Of a DNA stretch of 64,000 bases, positions 51,553 through 60,680 are shown piece by piece. Each line of letters begins with the position of its first letter. Position 1 is the first letter of the stretch. Below the pieces are notes generated by a model that was not told the origin of the DNA, did not search any database, and saw only the letters and a program-made list of their open reading frames with translations. The stretch covers positions 35,983-99,982 of the forward strand of contig CAKSQF010000009.1 of assembly GCA_934486825.1 (NCBI GenBank), read 5' to 3'. A program made the translations under genes and the position numbers. This DNA comes from an uncultured Eubacteriales bacterium (GTDB taxonomy: Bacteria > Bacillota > Clostridia > Oscillospirales > CAG-272).

Positions 51553-54500
51553 CACTTGTTCCCCTGGTAGTAATCGTCATACACCGTACCGTCAATGATC
51601 AGTGTATTGGCATTGCGAACTGCTGTAATCATTCCGGCAGGAGTCCAGATCTGCGTTGCCGTTACAGACACGGTATAACTGCCGTTGGCGACATACACAG
51701 GAATAAAATGCACACGCTCATTTTTGTCCGCGTTGGAATTAGCGATAAACTGATAGATACCGTCGACTTTTTCGAGTGTACGGTACTTTTCGTTTGCCGT
51801 TAAGAAGCCGAACTCCGGGAAGGTCGCGTACACGCTCTGCGCTTCCGTATAGGCATCTGTGCCGGGCATGATATAGCCGGATTTCGCAACAAGAGCGGGA
51901 TTCCACGAAAGTGCAATACCATAACCGGATTTCATCTTCCATGTCGCTCCGACCTTTTCCGCTGTCGTGCAGCCCGAACCGGGTGTTACAGTGGGAGTTG
52001 TATTGCCGACCGTAATGCCGTAGGATTTCAATACGAGTTTGCCATTCTCATATACCCACATATTCCAGGTCGCCGAGCCTGCTTTTGCCACAGGAACCGT
52101 AGCATTGGGCGAGTATCCGGCAGGAGCATTCTTTTCAAATCTCGTGTTGGGTGTCTGCGAAGAATTGTAATCCGTCGCAACGACAGCATATTCGGTCGTG
52201 TTGTTGTCGCTGTTCTGTTCCTTAGCTGCGTTCGCATGGCTTACCGTACCCTTACAGTAGAAAGTCGTTCCGGCACTCTCTACCGGGACAACCCATTTGA
52301 AATAGACAAGGTTTCTGCCGTTTGCGGGGATTACAACCTTATTCCAAGTCTGTTGAGAGACCGTTTTCACCTTGCCACCATCGAGGTAGTAAACAAGGAA
52401 ATCGAACGACACATTATCTTCGGGCAGAACATCCGATGAGCCTTCGTTGTTCACATAGAAGCTCGAAATGACCTGCGATCCCTCTGTGTATTCGCCGTTC
52501 ACGGATACAACGGATGTGGATGTTTCAACAACTTTTTTCACATTATAGGTTGCCGAAGTAGAGTTGTTGCCCGTGCGGGTTTCACTTCCGTGATCTGCCC
52601 AATTGATTCTGGCGACAAGTGTCTGTTTGCCGAGGCTCGCGCCGACATTCAGTGTAAACACGATATTCTGCACACCGTATGCGCTGAAGTTGACCGTTGT
52701 CGAATAGATGACTTCACCGTTCAATAGCACTTCAACAGGGATATTTTCATACGGCAAATTTCTGTCCCAGCTATCCACACGGAACTTGACTGTAACCTTG
52801 CCGTATTGCTCAATCTCATCCGGTGTAACTGTCAGGTCGGATGCCGAAAAATCGTAATTGCGTTCCTGCCATACGGCATAAAGCGTTGCATCCTCCTCGG
52901 CAGTATAAGTTGCACCGGGAGCGTAAACAACAGACTTCGAGGTGCTGTCGGTCGCCCAACCGAGGAATACATGATTCGGTCTTGTGGGAATCGCAACCGT
53001 TAGGATGAGATTCTGTCCGTGTGTCTTCTTCTGCGGATTGGGCGCATCAGTGCCGCCATTTGCGTCGAAAGACACGGTATAGTTGTTGATCTCCCAAACC
53101 GCATAAAGTGTCACACTCTCGTTGGCAGTATAGCTGCCACCCGCCAGATAGTCTGCCGTTGTTGCCGTCGAAGTGGTTGCCCATCCCTTGAAAGTATAGC
53201 CGTACCTTGTGGGAATCGTGGATGTCAGAATCAATGTGACATCCTCTGTCTTGGTCTGACTTGCGGGGGTGTTCCCGCCACCGTTGGCGTCGTACTTGAC
53301 TTCATAGGTCTTTGGGATATAACGCCAGACGGCGTATAGCGTCACGCCTGCTTCATCGGTATATCGTTCACCCGGTGCATATTCTGATGCTGTTGCACTC
53401 TTGGAGGTCGCCCACCCCAAAAATTCATAGCCGACTCTTGTGGGCTTGACCGCAGAGAGCGTCAGCGATACTCCGTAGGTTTTGGTTTGACTTGCAGGAG
53501 CGCCTGTGCCACCGTTCGCATCATACCGAACGGTGTAGGTTTCGGGGTCATAGCGCCACACTGCATACAGCGTTACATCGGCATTATCTGTGTAACTACC
53601 ACCGGCTGTGTAATTTGCGGAGGTGGCGTTTCTGTCCTTGGACCAACCGACAAAACTGTAATTTCGTCTTGTCGGAATCAAGGTTGTCAGAGTCAGAGTT
53701 ACACCGTAAGTCTTGGTTTGACTTGAAGGTGCGTTTGTGCCTCCGTTAGCGTCAAAAGTGACAGTATAGGTCACCGGCTTATATCGCCAAACGGCATACA
53801 GCGTAACCGATGCATTGCCCGTATAGCTTCCTCCTGCGGTGTAAGTTGCCGTCGTTGCAGAACTGCTTGTAGACCAACCGAGAAATTCGAAGTTGAATCT
53901 GTACGGGATGGTCGAGGAAAGCGTCAGCGACACGCCATGAACCTTGGTTTGTGATACCGGCGCATTGGAACCACCATTGGCGTTGTAACTTACCGTATAG
54001 GTCTGCGCTGTAGTTTGGGTGTATCCGCAAAGGTTGCAAGTCGATACAACCTGTCCGTTCGATGTTGTGCTTGTAAAAGTGTGACCCTCATAGCTCACCG
54101 ATCCAATGGTCGAATTACAGTCAGCACAATAAGAATAACGCTTATGCTGACTTGCGGAATACTGATCGTATCGGGTAGAGGTATTATGGCTTGCGTATTC
54201 CGTGGTGGTATAGTCGCCGTGAATACAGGTTTTGTACCTACTATGCTGACTGCCACTGTAATATACCCAATCGCCATAAGTGTACGGACCGTGTGTGGTA
54301 CCGGACGAAACCGTCACGCCGCAGTTTTTGCAAACAATCTTCCAATCGCATCCGGTTGTCCATTTCTTCTCGGTGGAGGTGTGGGCGCATTCCCAAAGGG
54401 CGTACAGCGTCACACTTGCATTTGCGGTATATTTCCCACCGGGCTGATACTGCGCACCGGGCATGAATTTATTCGTTGCCCAGCCCTTAAAGGTATATCC

Positions 54501-55604
54501 TGCACGATAAGGGAAAACGGATGAGAGCGTCAGCGCAGCATCTTCCGTTTTAGTCTGACTTCCGGGAGCACCACTGCCGCCGTTTGCGTCATACGAAACG
54601 GTGTAGGTTGCCGGTCCGTTTTTCTTCCATACGGCGTAAAAGGTACGGTCGGCATTTGCATAATACCAATCTCCCGGCTTATATGACGCGCTCGTAGCGG
54701 AAGATGAAGTGCTCCATCCAAGAAAGGTGTATCCGTTTCTTGTCGGCTCGATAAGAGAAATGAGCATTTTAATTCCGTGGGTTTTGGTCTGTGACCCCGG
54801 ACCGCCCGATCCGCCGTTGGCATTGAAAGTAATCGAATAGGTCTTGGTTGACCATACCGCATACAAGGTTGTATTCCCATTGGCAGTATAGGTTGCCCCC
54901 GGGCTATACGAAGCCGTTGTTGCGGAAGCGCTTGTACTCCAACCGAGGAAAGTGTAGCCTGTTCGTGTCGGTTTTTGAGTGGAAAGTTTCAATGGCGTAA
55001 AGTGCGCCTTTGTCTGACTGCTCGGAGCACCGCTGCCACCGTTCGCGTTATACGAGATGGTGTAGGTGTTTTCGTAATAGTAAACGGTGTCGGAAACATT
55101 CCCACTCGGAAAGTATCCGGTAACGGAAACCTTATTCGGCGTATAGCCGGCGATTCGCGGCGAAGAGATATAATACTGATCTCCCTTTTTCCCCGTCGCG
55201 GTCTTGTCCCCTGACGCCGAGCGTCCGCTGGTCCCGTACAGATACCGAACCGTTGCGGTATAGGCAGGCTCGTAGTAAACGGTATAGCTTCCGGTTCCAT
55301 GCCTGACATAGTTTGAAGCAGGGAAACTCCATGAGATCATAGAGCCGGTCACAGTAGAATCGCTTAAATTGGAAAGCGCATATCCGGCATAAGACGGAGA
55401 GATAATTCTGAGCGCATTTCTTGTTTCTGCTGCACCGTCGACTGTTCCGCTATTTGTGCCAAGCACTGTCCCGCTTTTGGTTTTGTAAGTGATGGTGTAG
55501 TTCATCGGATAACTGTACGCTGCCGAAACCGGGACTGAAATAACCCCGACAAGCGTCATAACCACAAGGAACAACGACAGAATTCTGATCGCGTTTCTCT
55601 TCAT
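51552..55604 (-). CDS. Secreted 1350-aa InlB-type repeat protein of the pilus operon
   Basis: Signal peptide (about 1-28, cut after VSA), a MucBP-like part (about 35-175), three Listeria-Bacteroides/InlB-B repeats (from residue 181: YTISYNANGGSGAP to TLYAVW, ~71 residues each), a Cys/His-rich insert (about 405-535 with CKNCG, CADC, CNLCG), five more InlB-B repeats (to about 905), then two CARDB-like beta domains and a C-terminal unique part. No LPXTG or membrane anchor. Gene overlap on both sides and promoter-less position show it is part of the pilus operon; an adhesin or pilus-associated surface protein is likely. Confidence 0.85.
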   Translation of the reverse strand: MKRNAIRILSLFLVVMTLVGVISVPVSAAYSYPMNYTITYKTKSGTVLGTNSGTVDGAAETRNALRIISPSYAGYALSNLSDSTVTGSMISWSFPASNYVRHGTGSYTVYYEPAYTATVRYLYGTSGRSASGDKTATGKKGDQYYISSPRIAGYTPNKVSVTGYFPSGNVSDTVYYYENTYTISYNANGGSGAPSSQTKAHFTPLKLSTQKPTRTGYTFLGWSTSASATTASYSPGATYTANGNTTLYAVWSTKTYSITFNANGGSGGPGSQTKTHGIKMLISLIEPTRNGYTFLGWSTSSSATSASYKPGDWYYANADRTFYAVWKKNGPATYTVSYDANGGSGAPGSQTKTEDAALTLSSVFPYRAGYTFKGWATNKFMPGAQYQPGGKYTANASVTLYALWECAHTSTEKKWTTGCDWKIVCKNCGVTVSSGTTHGPYTYGDWVYYSGSQHSRYKTCIHGDYTTTEYASHNTSTRYDQYSASQHKRYSYCADCNSTIGSVSYEGHTFTSTTSNGQVVSTCNLCGYTQTTAQTYTVSYNANGGSNAPVSQTKVHGVSLTLSSTIPYRFNFEFLGWSTSSSATTATYTAGGSYTGNASVTLYAVWRYKPVTYTVTFDANGGTNAPSSQTKTYGVTLTLTTLIPTRRNYSFVGWSKDRNATSANYTAGGSYTDNADVTLYAVWRYDPETYTVRYDANGGTGAPASQTKTYGVSLTLSAVKPTRVGYEFLGWATSKSATASEYAPGERYTDEAGVTLYAVWRYIPKTYEVKYDANGGGNTPASQTKTEDVTLILTSTIPTRYGYTFKGWATTSTATTADYLAGGSYTANESVTLYAVWEINNYTVSFDANGGTDAPNPQKKTHGQNLILTVAIPTRPNHVFLGWATDSTSKSVVYAPGATYTAEEDATLYAVWQERNYDFSASDLTVTPDEIEQYGKVTVKFRVDSWDRNLPYENIPVEVLLNGEVIYSTTVNFSAYGVQNIVFTLNVGASLGKQTLVARINWADHGSETRTGNNSTSATYNVKKVVETSTSVVSVNGEYTEGSQVISSFYVNNEGSSDVLPEDNVSFDFLVYYLDGGKVKTVSQQTWNKVVIPANGRNLVYFKWVVPVESAGTTFYCKGTVSHANAAKEQNSDNNTTEYAVVATDYNSSQTPNTRFEKNAPAGYSPNATVPVAKAGSATWNMWVYENGKLVLKSYGITVGNTTPTVTPGSGCTTAEKVGATWKMKSGYGIALSWNPALVAKSGYIMPGTDAYTEAQSVYATFPEFGFLTANEKYRTLEKVDGIYQFIANSNADKNERVHFIPVYVANGSYTVSVTATQIWTPAGMITAVRNANTLIIDGTVYDDYYQGNK
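52880..55064 (-). repeat. Eight coding InlB-B repeats, ~213 bp each
   Basis: Repeat units encode [ST]YDANGG...SQTK...P[TY]R.GY.F.GW[SA]T...Y..G..YT.....TLYAVW. Units 1-3 and 4-8 are separated by the Cys/His insert. The repetition is at protein level; DNA copies diverge, so it is an old expansion. Confidence 0.85.
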
Positions 55605-55939
55605 TCGTTCCCCTCCTTGACGCCCGGAATGACCGCGACATCACCGTCAATGCCGGGCTTGTCATTCCGACTGCCATCGACAGGCAGTTTCACATCAATA
55701 CTCACATCTCCCGGCTTCGGGGCAGGATCTGTCCCCTTCCCGTCATCGGTAATGGGCGGAATCTCCGGGGTTGTCTGATCCGTCGTCGTATCTGATGTGT
55801 CCGTCGTCTGCTCCGGAGGCTTTACATCCGGATTGTTTCGGTTGCTGTTTCGGATAATCCCCATCACGATGACGCAACCGATCATCAGCAGGGTGATCGC
55901 AATGACAGCGATCATCATAACATTGTTTTTCTTTTTCAT
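55601..55939 (-). CDS. Single-pass membrane protein with Pro/Asp/Thr-rich tail (112 aa)
   Basis: MKKKNNVMMIAVIAITLLM starts an N-terminal membrane helix (about 7-28), followed by an unstructured extracytoplasmic tail of Pro, Thr and Asp (PPEQTTDTSDTTTDQTTPE), ending VIPGVKEGNE. Similar proteins (DUF6550, from memory) sit in clostridial Tad-like loci. Its stop overlaps the giant protein's start by 4 nt. It may tether or guide the repeat protein or pilus. Confidence 0.65.
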   Translation of the reverse strand: MKKKNNVMMIAVIAITLLMIGCVIVMGIIRNSNRNNPDVKPPEQTTDTSDTTTDQTTPEIPPITDDGKGTDPAPKPGDVSIDVKLPVDGSRNDKPGIDGDVAVIPGVKEGNE

Positions 55940-55951
55940 GTTGGTTCTCCT

Positions 55952-56428
55952 TTAATACTTTTCTTGAAGCACAGCATTGATCTCCACGGGAATCGGAATC
56001 TCCGCCACAACTCTGCCGAACGCGCGAAACGGTACGGTCATCGTATACCGGACAGTCACACCGATGCTCCCGCTGTCCGCCGCCGTAATCTCCGGGCGAC
56101 TGACGATATAGGACGCATTGCCTTTGGAAACGGTCTTTTCGGTGATTCCGGCATCCGCAAAGCCAAGTGTTCCGTAAGCGCGGCGGACAAGCTGTGCGCG
56201 GTCGATATGACTTGCATACGCTTCTCCCTGTTTGAGTGCGTCATACTGTTCCACCGCATATTTGGTCACAAGGCTGTCCAATGCCAATCGGCTTGCTTCC
56301 TTCTCGCTCCTCACAAGGCTGAACACGAGCGAATACTGCACGGACACGGCGATCATCATCACCACCGCAAGCACCAGAACACAGGTCAGGATATACGAAA
56401 AGCCCTTTTTGTTTCTGAGCATCTTCAT
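55952..56428 (-). CDS. TadE-like pseudopilin (158 aa)
   Basis: Starts MKMLRNKKGFSYILTCVLVLAVVMMIAV: a short basic leader, a pseudopilin-type KKGFS/hydrophobic helix and a ~120-residue outer domain. This is the form of minor pilins in Tad systems, processed by the prepilin peptidase. The ATG at 56428 follows GAGGCGGAC; the gene overlaps the end of the DUF4320 gene by 10 bases or is contiguous with it. Confidence 0.78.
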   Translation of the reverse strand: MKMLRNKKGFSYILTCVLVLAVVMMIAVSVQYSLVFSLVRSEKEASRLALDSLVTKYAVEQYDALKQGEAYASHIDRAQLVRRAYGTLGFADAGITEKTVSKGNASYIVSRPEITAADSGSIGVTVRYTMTVPFRAFGRVVAEIPIPVEINAVLQEKY

Positions 56429-56436
56429 AGTCCGCC

Positions 56437-56853
56437 TCACTTCCAATACACACGCGACAGTCCCGACTGCGTAACCGTAACCGAGAACGGGAGCGTAAAA
56501 GTCCCGAAGCCCTGCAAGGTAATCTCATGCGTCAGGGTACAGGTGATGATCTCTCCGAGCTGCACCTGCTTCCCTGTCGCATTGTAATAGGTCGTGTTCC
56601 AAGTGACCGTTGGCGTAATGCCCGTTTCCTCGCAGAGTTCCGCAAACCGCTGCTCCACTTCCTCTCCGACCTTTCCCGTAGAGGTTGCTGTGGCGATCAG
56701 TTCCTCACACATATACCGCATATCCTGCTTCAGGGTGATTGCCGACCACAAAGAAATGGCGATGACCAATACGAAAACAAGAACAAGCACCGCAACGGCA
56801 AGGTCAATATAGCCCTCGCCCCGGGTGCTTTTCATAATCCTTTTCATTTTCAT
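56437..56853 (-). CDS. DUF4320 family TadE-like minor pilin (138 aa)
   Basis: MKMKRIMKSTRGEGYIDLAV opens a hydrophobic helix (VAVLVLVFVLVIAISLWSAI), then a periplasm-type domain with MRYMCEELIATATSTGKV and CEETGITPTVTW. This is the DUF4320 family common in clostridial Tad loci. About 228 bp of this gene recur as a shard at 48213-48440. Confidence 0.82.
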   Translation of the reverse strand: MKMKRIMKSTRGEGYIDLAVAVLVLVFVLVIAISLWSAITLKQDMRYMCEELIATATSTGKVGEEVEQRFAELCEETGITPTVTWNTTYYNATGKQVQLGEIITCTLTHEITLQGFGTFTLPFSVTVTQSGLSRVYWK

Positions 56854-56865
56854 CCGATCACCGCC

Positions 56866-57741
56866 TTACATAATGCCGCCCAGAGAATTCATCAGCACCT
56901 GCCCGATGACCGCAATGTAGATGAGCAAAAAGCACATCATCAGCGCCATCGACAGCTTCTTGACCTTGCGCGGCACAGTGTTCGCCTGTGCTTTGAGGTT
57001 CAGCCGCTGAAGCTCCTTGAACTTCATGGAAAGCGATGTCCAGAGTGCCGTTGTATCCGCAGAATTCTCCACGGTTTCCAACGCTCTTACAACCTCGCTC
57101 AGCCACGCCGAGCCGATGCGCTTGTCAAGGGAATCCAAGGCGTTGCGGATATTACCGCTGCTACGCATTTCGGCAACCGTAATGAACAGCTCCTCCTTGA
57201 GTTCGGGATGAGCTATCGGGATATACGACTCCAGAATATAGATGATGTCACGGCTGTGCGTGAGCAGTTTTTCAATGTGTCCGACCAACCTCGGCAGTTC
57301 GTACTCGATATTGGCTCGTTTCTGCCTGATTTTTCGCGTCACCTTTTTGGATTCCGAGAAATACACAAAAAACGCGATACCGAGGATGAGAAAGCCGAAG
57401 AATACGGAAATAAAAAATGCCGGAATTGCAAGAATTCCGACCATGAGCGCTTTGACAATGGCATCCGCCATATACTGCTCCGGCGTGATCTCCATATTCG
57501 CCGTGCGCAGGTCAATCACAAGATTTGCGCGTTTGAACTCGTTCAGATGCAGCTTCCCTGCCAGCTTGGTAGCAAAATCCCGTCGATAGAGTTCGATGAC
57601 GCCCGTCTTTTTCTTACCCTTTCGTCCGACGCTGTTTGCCGCTTTGGAGGCTTTCAGCGAGGGAATCTTCATAAAGTCTGCCAAGAGGAACCCGACACCG
57701 ACTGCGGCAATCACACCGATGATAATCTGTAAAACAATCAT
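56866..57741 (-). CDS. tadC: Pilus platform protein TadC (type II secretion F domain)
   Basis: 291-aa integral membrane protein with an N-terminal helix (MIVLQIIIGVIAAVGVGFLL), a pair of helices at about 95-130 and two at the C-terminus, and the T2SSF core IEKLLTHSRDIIYILESY. TadC and TadB form the inner-membrane platform on which the motor ATPase acts. AAGGAGG precedes the ATG. The tadC/tadB order follows standard Tad loci. Confidence 0.85.
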   Translation of the reverse strand: MIVLQIIIGVIAAVGVGFLLADFMKIPSLKASKAANSVGRKGKKKTGVIELYRRDFATKLAGKLHLNEFKRANLVIDLRTANMEITPEQYMADAIVKALMVGILAIPAFFISVFFGFLILGIAFFVYFSESKKVTRKIRQKRANIEYELPRLVGHIEKLLTHSRDIIYILESYIPIAHPELKEELFITVAEMRSSGNIRNALDSLDKRIGSAWLSEVVRALETVENSADTTALWTSLSMKFKELQRLNLKAQANTVPRKVKKLSMALMMCFLLIYIAVIGQVLMNSLGGIM

Positions 57742-57750
57742 ACGCCCTCC

Positions 57751-58677
57751 TTATCTCCGGTACTCGACCGGCTTGCAGTATTTCTGCATCCCCAAAAAGG
57801 TAAAGAGCATAACCGCGCCGCAGATTGCCAGCGTGACCTTGCCGAAGGTCGTATACATGAGCGCTCCGTACCACTCTTTGTTGAGAAAATACAGAAGCGG
57901 AATATTTGCAACGACCATCAGCGCCATGATATAATATTCTCTTTTGTTCTCCGAGATCATGACCTTCAGGTCGGCATTGACGATACGCATATCCGTCAGT
58001 TTTTCTACCACGGGATAGAGCGTTCCGATCAGTTGGCTATCGTCCTGACACGAGATCAGGGTATCGCACCATTCCTCCCACACGGAATCCTTAACCCGTT
58101 CCCGCAGGTGACAGATTGCCGCTTTGACATCGGGATTGATAACCGAGATTTCCACAAGAAAGCTCTGAAACAGTCCCTTGACGGGCGGTTTGAGGTTGTC
58201 GATATTCTCCTCCACTGCACTTTTGAGGTTCATAGTGCGCTCATAAGAAGAAGTGATTGCGGAAAGCCCGGTTTCCAGCTCTAACTTCACCTGCTCCTCA
58301 TACTGCTCCACGGTGCGAAGCAGATAGAGAAACGGGATCATGGCAAGTGCGATTGCCAGAACGGGAGCCAGAAACGGATTCCCGATAACGATGGCACCGA
58401 CGCAGCCGAGGATCATCAGAAGCAATGCCACGGCACACGCCACGCCGAAAGATTTTTCTTTTCCCGTATCGGAAAGTGCGCGGCGGATCTTATCCAGCCA
58501 CAACACCAGCTTGTTGGTTCTTTTCTTGCCTCTCGCGCGCATTGCATTGTCGCGGAGACTCTTTTTCCGGTCCAGGATAGCGGAAACATCTGTGCCGATG
58601 CTCTCCGGCGTCAGTCCGAGGATGCGGACAATGCCAAAGGCAATCAGCAGGAAACTGATTATATAGACAACTGTCAT
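57751..58677 (-). CDS. tadB: Pilus platform protein TadB (type II secretion F domain)
   Basis: 308 aa, N-terminal helix (VVYIISFLLIAFGIV), a central helix pair (ACAVALLLMILGCVGAIVIG and LAPVLAIALAMIPFLYLL) and C-terminal helices, with the F-domain segment ELETGLSAITSSYERTMNLKSAVEENI. The ATG overlaps the stop of the CpaF remnant (4 nt). In a complete locus it would be fed by CpaF, of which only a tail is left here. Confidence 0.85.
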   Translation of the reverse strand: MTVVYIISFLLIAFGIVRILGLTPESIGTDVSAILDRKKSLRDNAMRARGKKRTNKLVLWLDKIRRALSDTGKEKSFGVACAVALLLMILGCVGAIVIGNPFLAPVLAIALAMIPFLYLLRTVEQYEEQVKLELETGLSAITSSYERTMNLKSAVEENIDNLKPPVKGLFQSFLVEISVINPDVKAAICHLRERVKDSVWEEWCDTLISCQDDSQLIGTLYPVVEKLTDMRIVNADLKVMISENKREYYIMALMVVANIPLLYFLNKEWYGALMYTTFGKVTLAICGAVMLFTFLGMQKYCKPVEYRR

Positions 58678-58919
58678 TCTGTTTGCTCCTTTCCGGTGTA
58701 CTGTCCCAGCAGTTCCTGCGGTACACCGCCGCGCAGGAGCTTTAAGCGGAGAGAATCGGAGATCGGGTTGACACGCTCAAATTTCCCCTCCACGCGGAAT
58801 CGCCCGTTCTCATACTCGTTGCAGTAAATTCTGTACTGCCACAGCTTGCGGTAGATGAGTTCCCCGTCGTCACCGACCACGCACTCGGTAATGTCCATCA
58901 CCTTACGGGAGTTACCCAT
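58674..58919 (-). CDS. C-terminal remnant of the CpaF/TadA motor ATPase (81 aa)
   Basis: Begins MGNSRKVMDITECVVGDDGELIYRKLWQY and ends NPISDSLRLKLLRGGVPQELL. The SRKVMDITE block matches the SRKVTHITEV block of CpaF/TadA secretion ATPases, which comes after the nucleotide-binding core; the following GRFRVEGKFERV part is the family's tail. Walker A/B and the N-terminal domain are missing. An AGGAGG in the end of cpaB and an ATG 6 nt later make it translatable, coupled to cpaB (8-nt overlap) and tadB. It lies exactly where tadZ-cpaF should be, so an internal deletion is the simplest explanation. Confidence 0.75.
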   Translation of the reverse strand: MGNSRKVMDITECVVGDDGELIYRKLWQYRIYCNEYENGRFRVEGKFERVNPISDSLRLKLLRGGVPQELLGQYTGKEQTE

Positions 58920-59664
58920 TGGTGTCCTCCTGCGAAGTGGTTTCCGACGAGTGGGACGCAAGATAATCTTCCTGCACCTTCAGGTACTGCTCCGCAACTG
59001 TCTTATCCCCTCGGCATACAAGAGAGAAATGCAAGGTCGTTGTGGTATTCAGGTAGGCAAGCAGCTTTGCCTGATCGGGAGAGGCAAGCAGTGTGACCGT
59101 GATCGCCTGTGTTGCGTCGGTTTTCCGGTCGCTGTCCACCGAATCCCCTGTTGTGGTCGTAATGACCTTTACATACCGGAGTTCGGGCGGCACATGGGAC
59201 TGATTCGTCTCCTTGTCATAGACAATGACGCTGACTATATCTCCGTTCCGGAGCTTATTGGACAGCCCCTGCGCAAAGGACGCGATATTGACCGAGATGG
59301 CGACCTTGGTTCCGTCGAGAGCGGACAGTACATCATCCGCGCTGTTGCTTTTCTCCGCAACAAGGTCGGCAATCATGATCTGCCCGGCGTAAAGGTTGGT
59401 CGCGGCGTACTTGCCGACGACATACTTCCTATTTTTCACTGTTCTGTCCGACAGGTTCAAGGCTCCCACCTTGACAAGCTCCACATCGTCCTCGGTAATC
59501 AGGTGTCCTCGCTCCACATTCTGTTTTACCTGTACCACTTCCACTTTTCTGTCCGTGAAGCGGTTGACAAGAGGTGCAATCCCGAATGTGATACCGAGAG
59601 CGAGGACAATACAGATAATTCCGATCACCGTTCGGTTGCCGGTGATTCTCATTTTACTTTTCAT
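58912..59664 (-). CDS. cpaB: CpaB/RcpC pilus assembly protein (SAF domain)
   Basis: 250 aa: membrane helix (about 8-28, VIGIICIVLALGITFGIAPLV), then an SAF domain (KQNVERGHLITEDDVELVKVG, LYAGQIMIADLV) and a RcpC-like part with LRNGDIVSVIVYD. CpaB binds the outer envelope side of the Tad apparatus. The ATG at 59664 follows GGAGGTCATTT. The tail SSETTSQEDTNG also supplies the ribosome-binding site for the CpaF remnant. Confidence 0.85.
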   Translation of the reverse strand: MKSKMRITGNRTVIGIICIVLALGITFGIAPLVNRFTDRKVEVVQVKQNVERGHLITEDDVELVKVGALNLSDRTVKNRKYVVGKYAATNLYAGQIMIADLVAEKSNSADDVLSALDGTKVAISVNIASFAQGLSNKLRNGDIVSVIVYDKETNQSHVPPELRYVKVITTTTGDSVDSDRKTDATQAITVTLLASPDQAKLLAYLNTTTTLHFSLVCRGDKTVAEQYLKVQEDYLASHSSETTSQEDTNG

Positions 59665-59684
59665 AAATGACCTCCAATTTTCGT

Positions 59685-60284
59685 TCAAATCAGAAAGCCG
59701 ATCCATAGACCGACCGACAAATACGGAAGGAGTGCAAAGGGCTGTGTTCTCTGCTCTTTCTTCCTGTGGGTAATGATGAGTTGTGCAACTACGGCAATCA
59801 GGAGTCCGAGCATAATGCCGATCACGCCCTTATAGAATCCGAGCAGGAGTGCAGCAGCCGTAGACAGCTTGATGTCCGCACCGCCGATTCCCATGCGTTT
59901 CTTACCGCACAGGGCGATGAGCATCTGCGCCCCGCCTACAATGGCGGCACCGAGAAGCTGTGAAAGAACGGTCGCCTCCGAGATGTTTGTCACCGCCAGC
60001 ATCAGCATCATAACGGACAGTATATCGTCCGCTTCGTGAGTAGAGTGGTCCTGCACGGACGCATACAGCAGCACAAACAGGAATGCGATCCCGCAGAATG
60101 TCCACGGGGACAGTCCGCCAAGCAGGAACAGCATCGCTGAGCCGCAGCCGGTCAGCACATACGGAAGCCACGGGACAAAGCGAAAGTCCCGTTTCTTCAT
60201 GTTTTTGCAGAGATAGCGCGCACAGATGAGTGTGAACAGGACGGTTGCAAGCCCCTCGCACGGTATCCGAATCATTTCCGGCAT
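59685..60284 (-). CDS. Prepilin peptidase TadV/CpaA (A24 family)
   Basis: 199-aa aspartic membrane protease that trims pilin leaders. Catalytic aspartates are Asp79 (VQDHSTHEADD) and Asp137 in GIGGADIK. About six helices. Two adjacent ATGs (60287, 60284) compete; AAGGAGG is better spaced for the second. It has no N-methylase domain, typical of Tad peptidases. It follows the pilin genes. Confidence 0.85.
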   Translation of the reverse strand: MPEMIRIPCEGLATVLFTLICARYLCKNMKKRDFRFVPWLPYVLTGCGSAMLFLLGGLSPWTFCGIAFLFVLLYASVQDHSTHEADDILSVMMLMLAVTNISEATVLSQLLGAAIVGGAQMLIALCGKKRMGIGGADIKLSTAAALLLGFYKGVIGIMLGLLIAVVAQLIITHRKKEQRTQPFALLPYLSVGLWIGFLI

Positions 60285-60353
60285 CATATCCTCCTTCCGT
60301 TGCCGGGGCAAGTGCTTCTCCTGCACCTGTCCCGGAAAGTAGTTCTTACGCGC

Positions 60354-60608
60354 TTATGCGGTGTAATCCCAGAGATTGCCGATCTCGGTGTTGAGCTTCG
60401 TGTCGATGTTGGTCTTAATGAACGCATACACGATACCCATGAGCAGAACGCCGACCACAACGGCAATGATGATCCCGACAGTCTTGTCGATATAGAACTC
60501 GGCTTTGGCATTGGCAACGGCAGTCTGCGCCTTGCAGTAGATCTCGTTGCACTTGTTGTCGATGGCTTTCCCCACGCGGTTGAAGAAATTCTTGATTTTG
60601 TTGAACAT
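60354..60608 (-). CDS. Flp-type pilin-like protein, DUF6133 (84 aa, copy 2)
   Basis: MFNKIKNFFNRVGKAIDNKC begins a long basic-amphipathic leader; a hydrophobic helix (VGIIIAVVVGVLLMGIVYAF) and a short tail ending NLWDYTA follow. Nearly identical to copy 1 at 60681-60935. Such DUF6133 proteins sit where Flp pilins do in clostridial Tad loci, so it is the likely major pilin. Ribosome-binding site GAAAGGG. Confidence 0.8.
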   Translation of the reverse strand: MFNKIKNFFNRVGKAIDNKCNEIYCKAQTAVANAKAEFYIDKTVGIIIAVVVGVLLMGIVYAFIKTNIDTKLNTEIGNLWDYTA

Positions 60609-60680
60609 GATTTTTACCCTTTCGTTTTTGAAAAATGATTTTGTTTTTTGGATTACTTACAGGAAACAGGACTTACCGCA

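Noticed and set aside
52880..55064. Regular ~213-bp periodicity that could look like a CRISPR or satellite array
   Set aside because: It lies in one long open frame and codes for InlB-B repeats; DNA copies diverge while the protein pattern is kept, and there are no short identical repeats with unique spacers.
56527..57732. Plus-strand open frame of 401 codons across the pilus genes
   Set aside because: Exact antisense shadow of the DUF4320 and tadC genes; composition is His/Arg-rich noise.
58674..58919. Treating the 81-aa gene as a new small pilus protein
   Set aside because: Its SRKVMDITE block and tail agree with the end of CpaF and its position is that of cpaF, so a remnant is the simpler reading.
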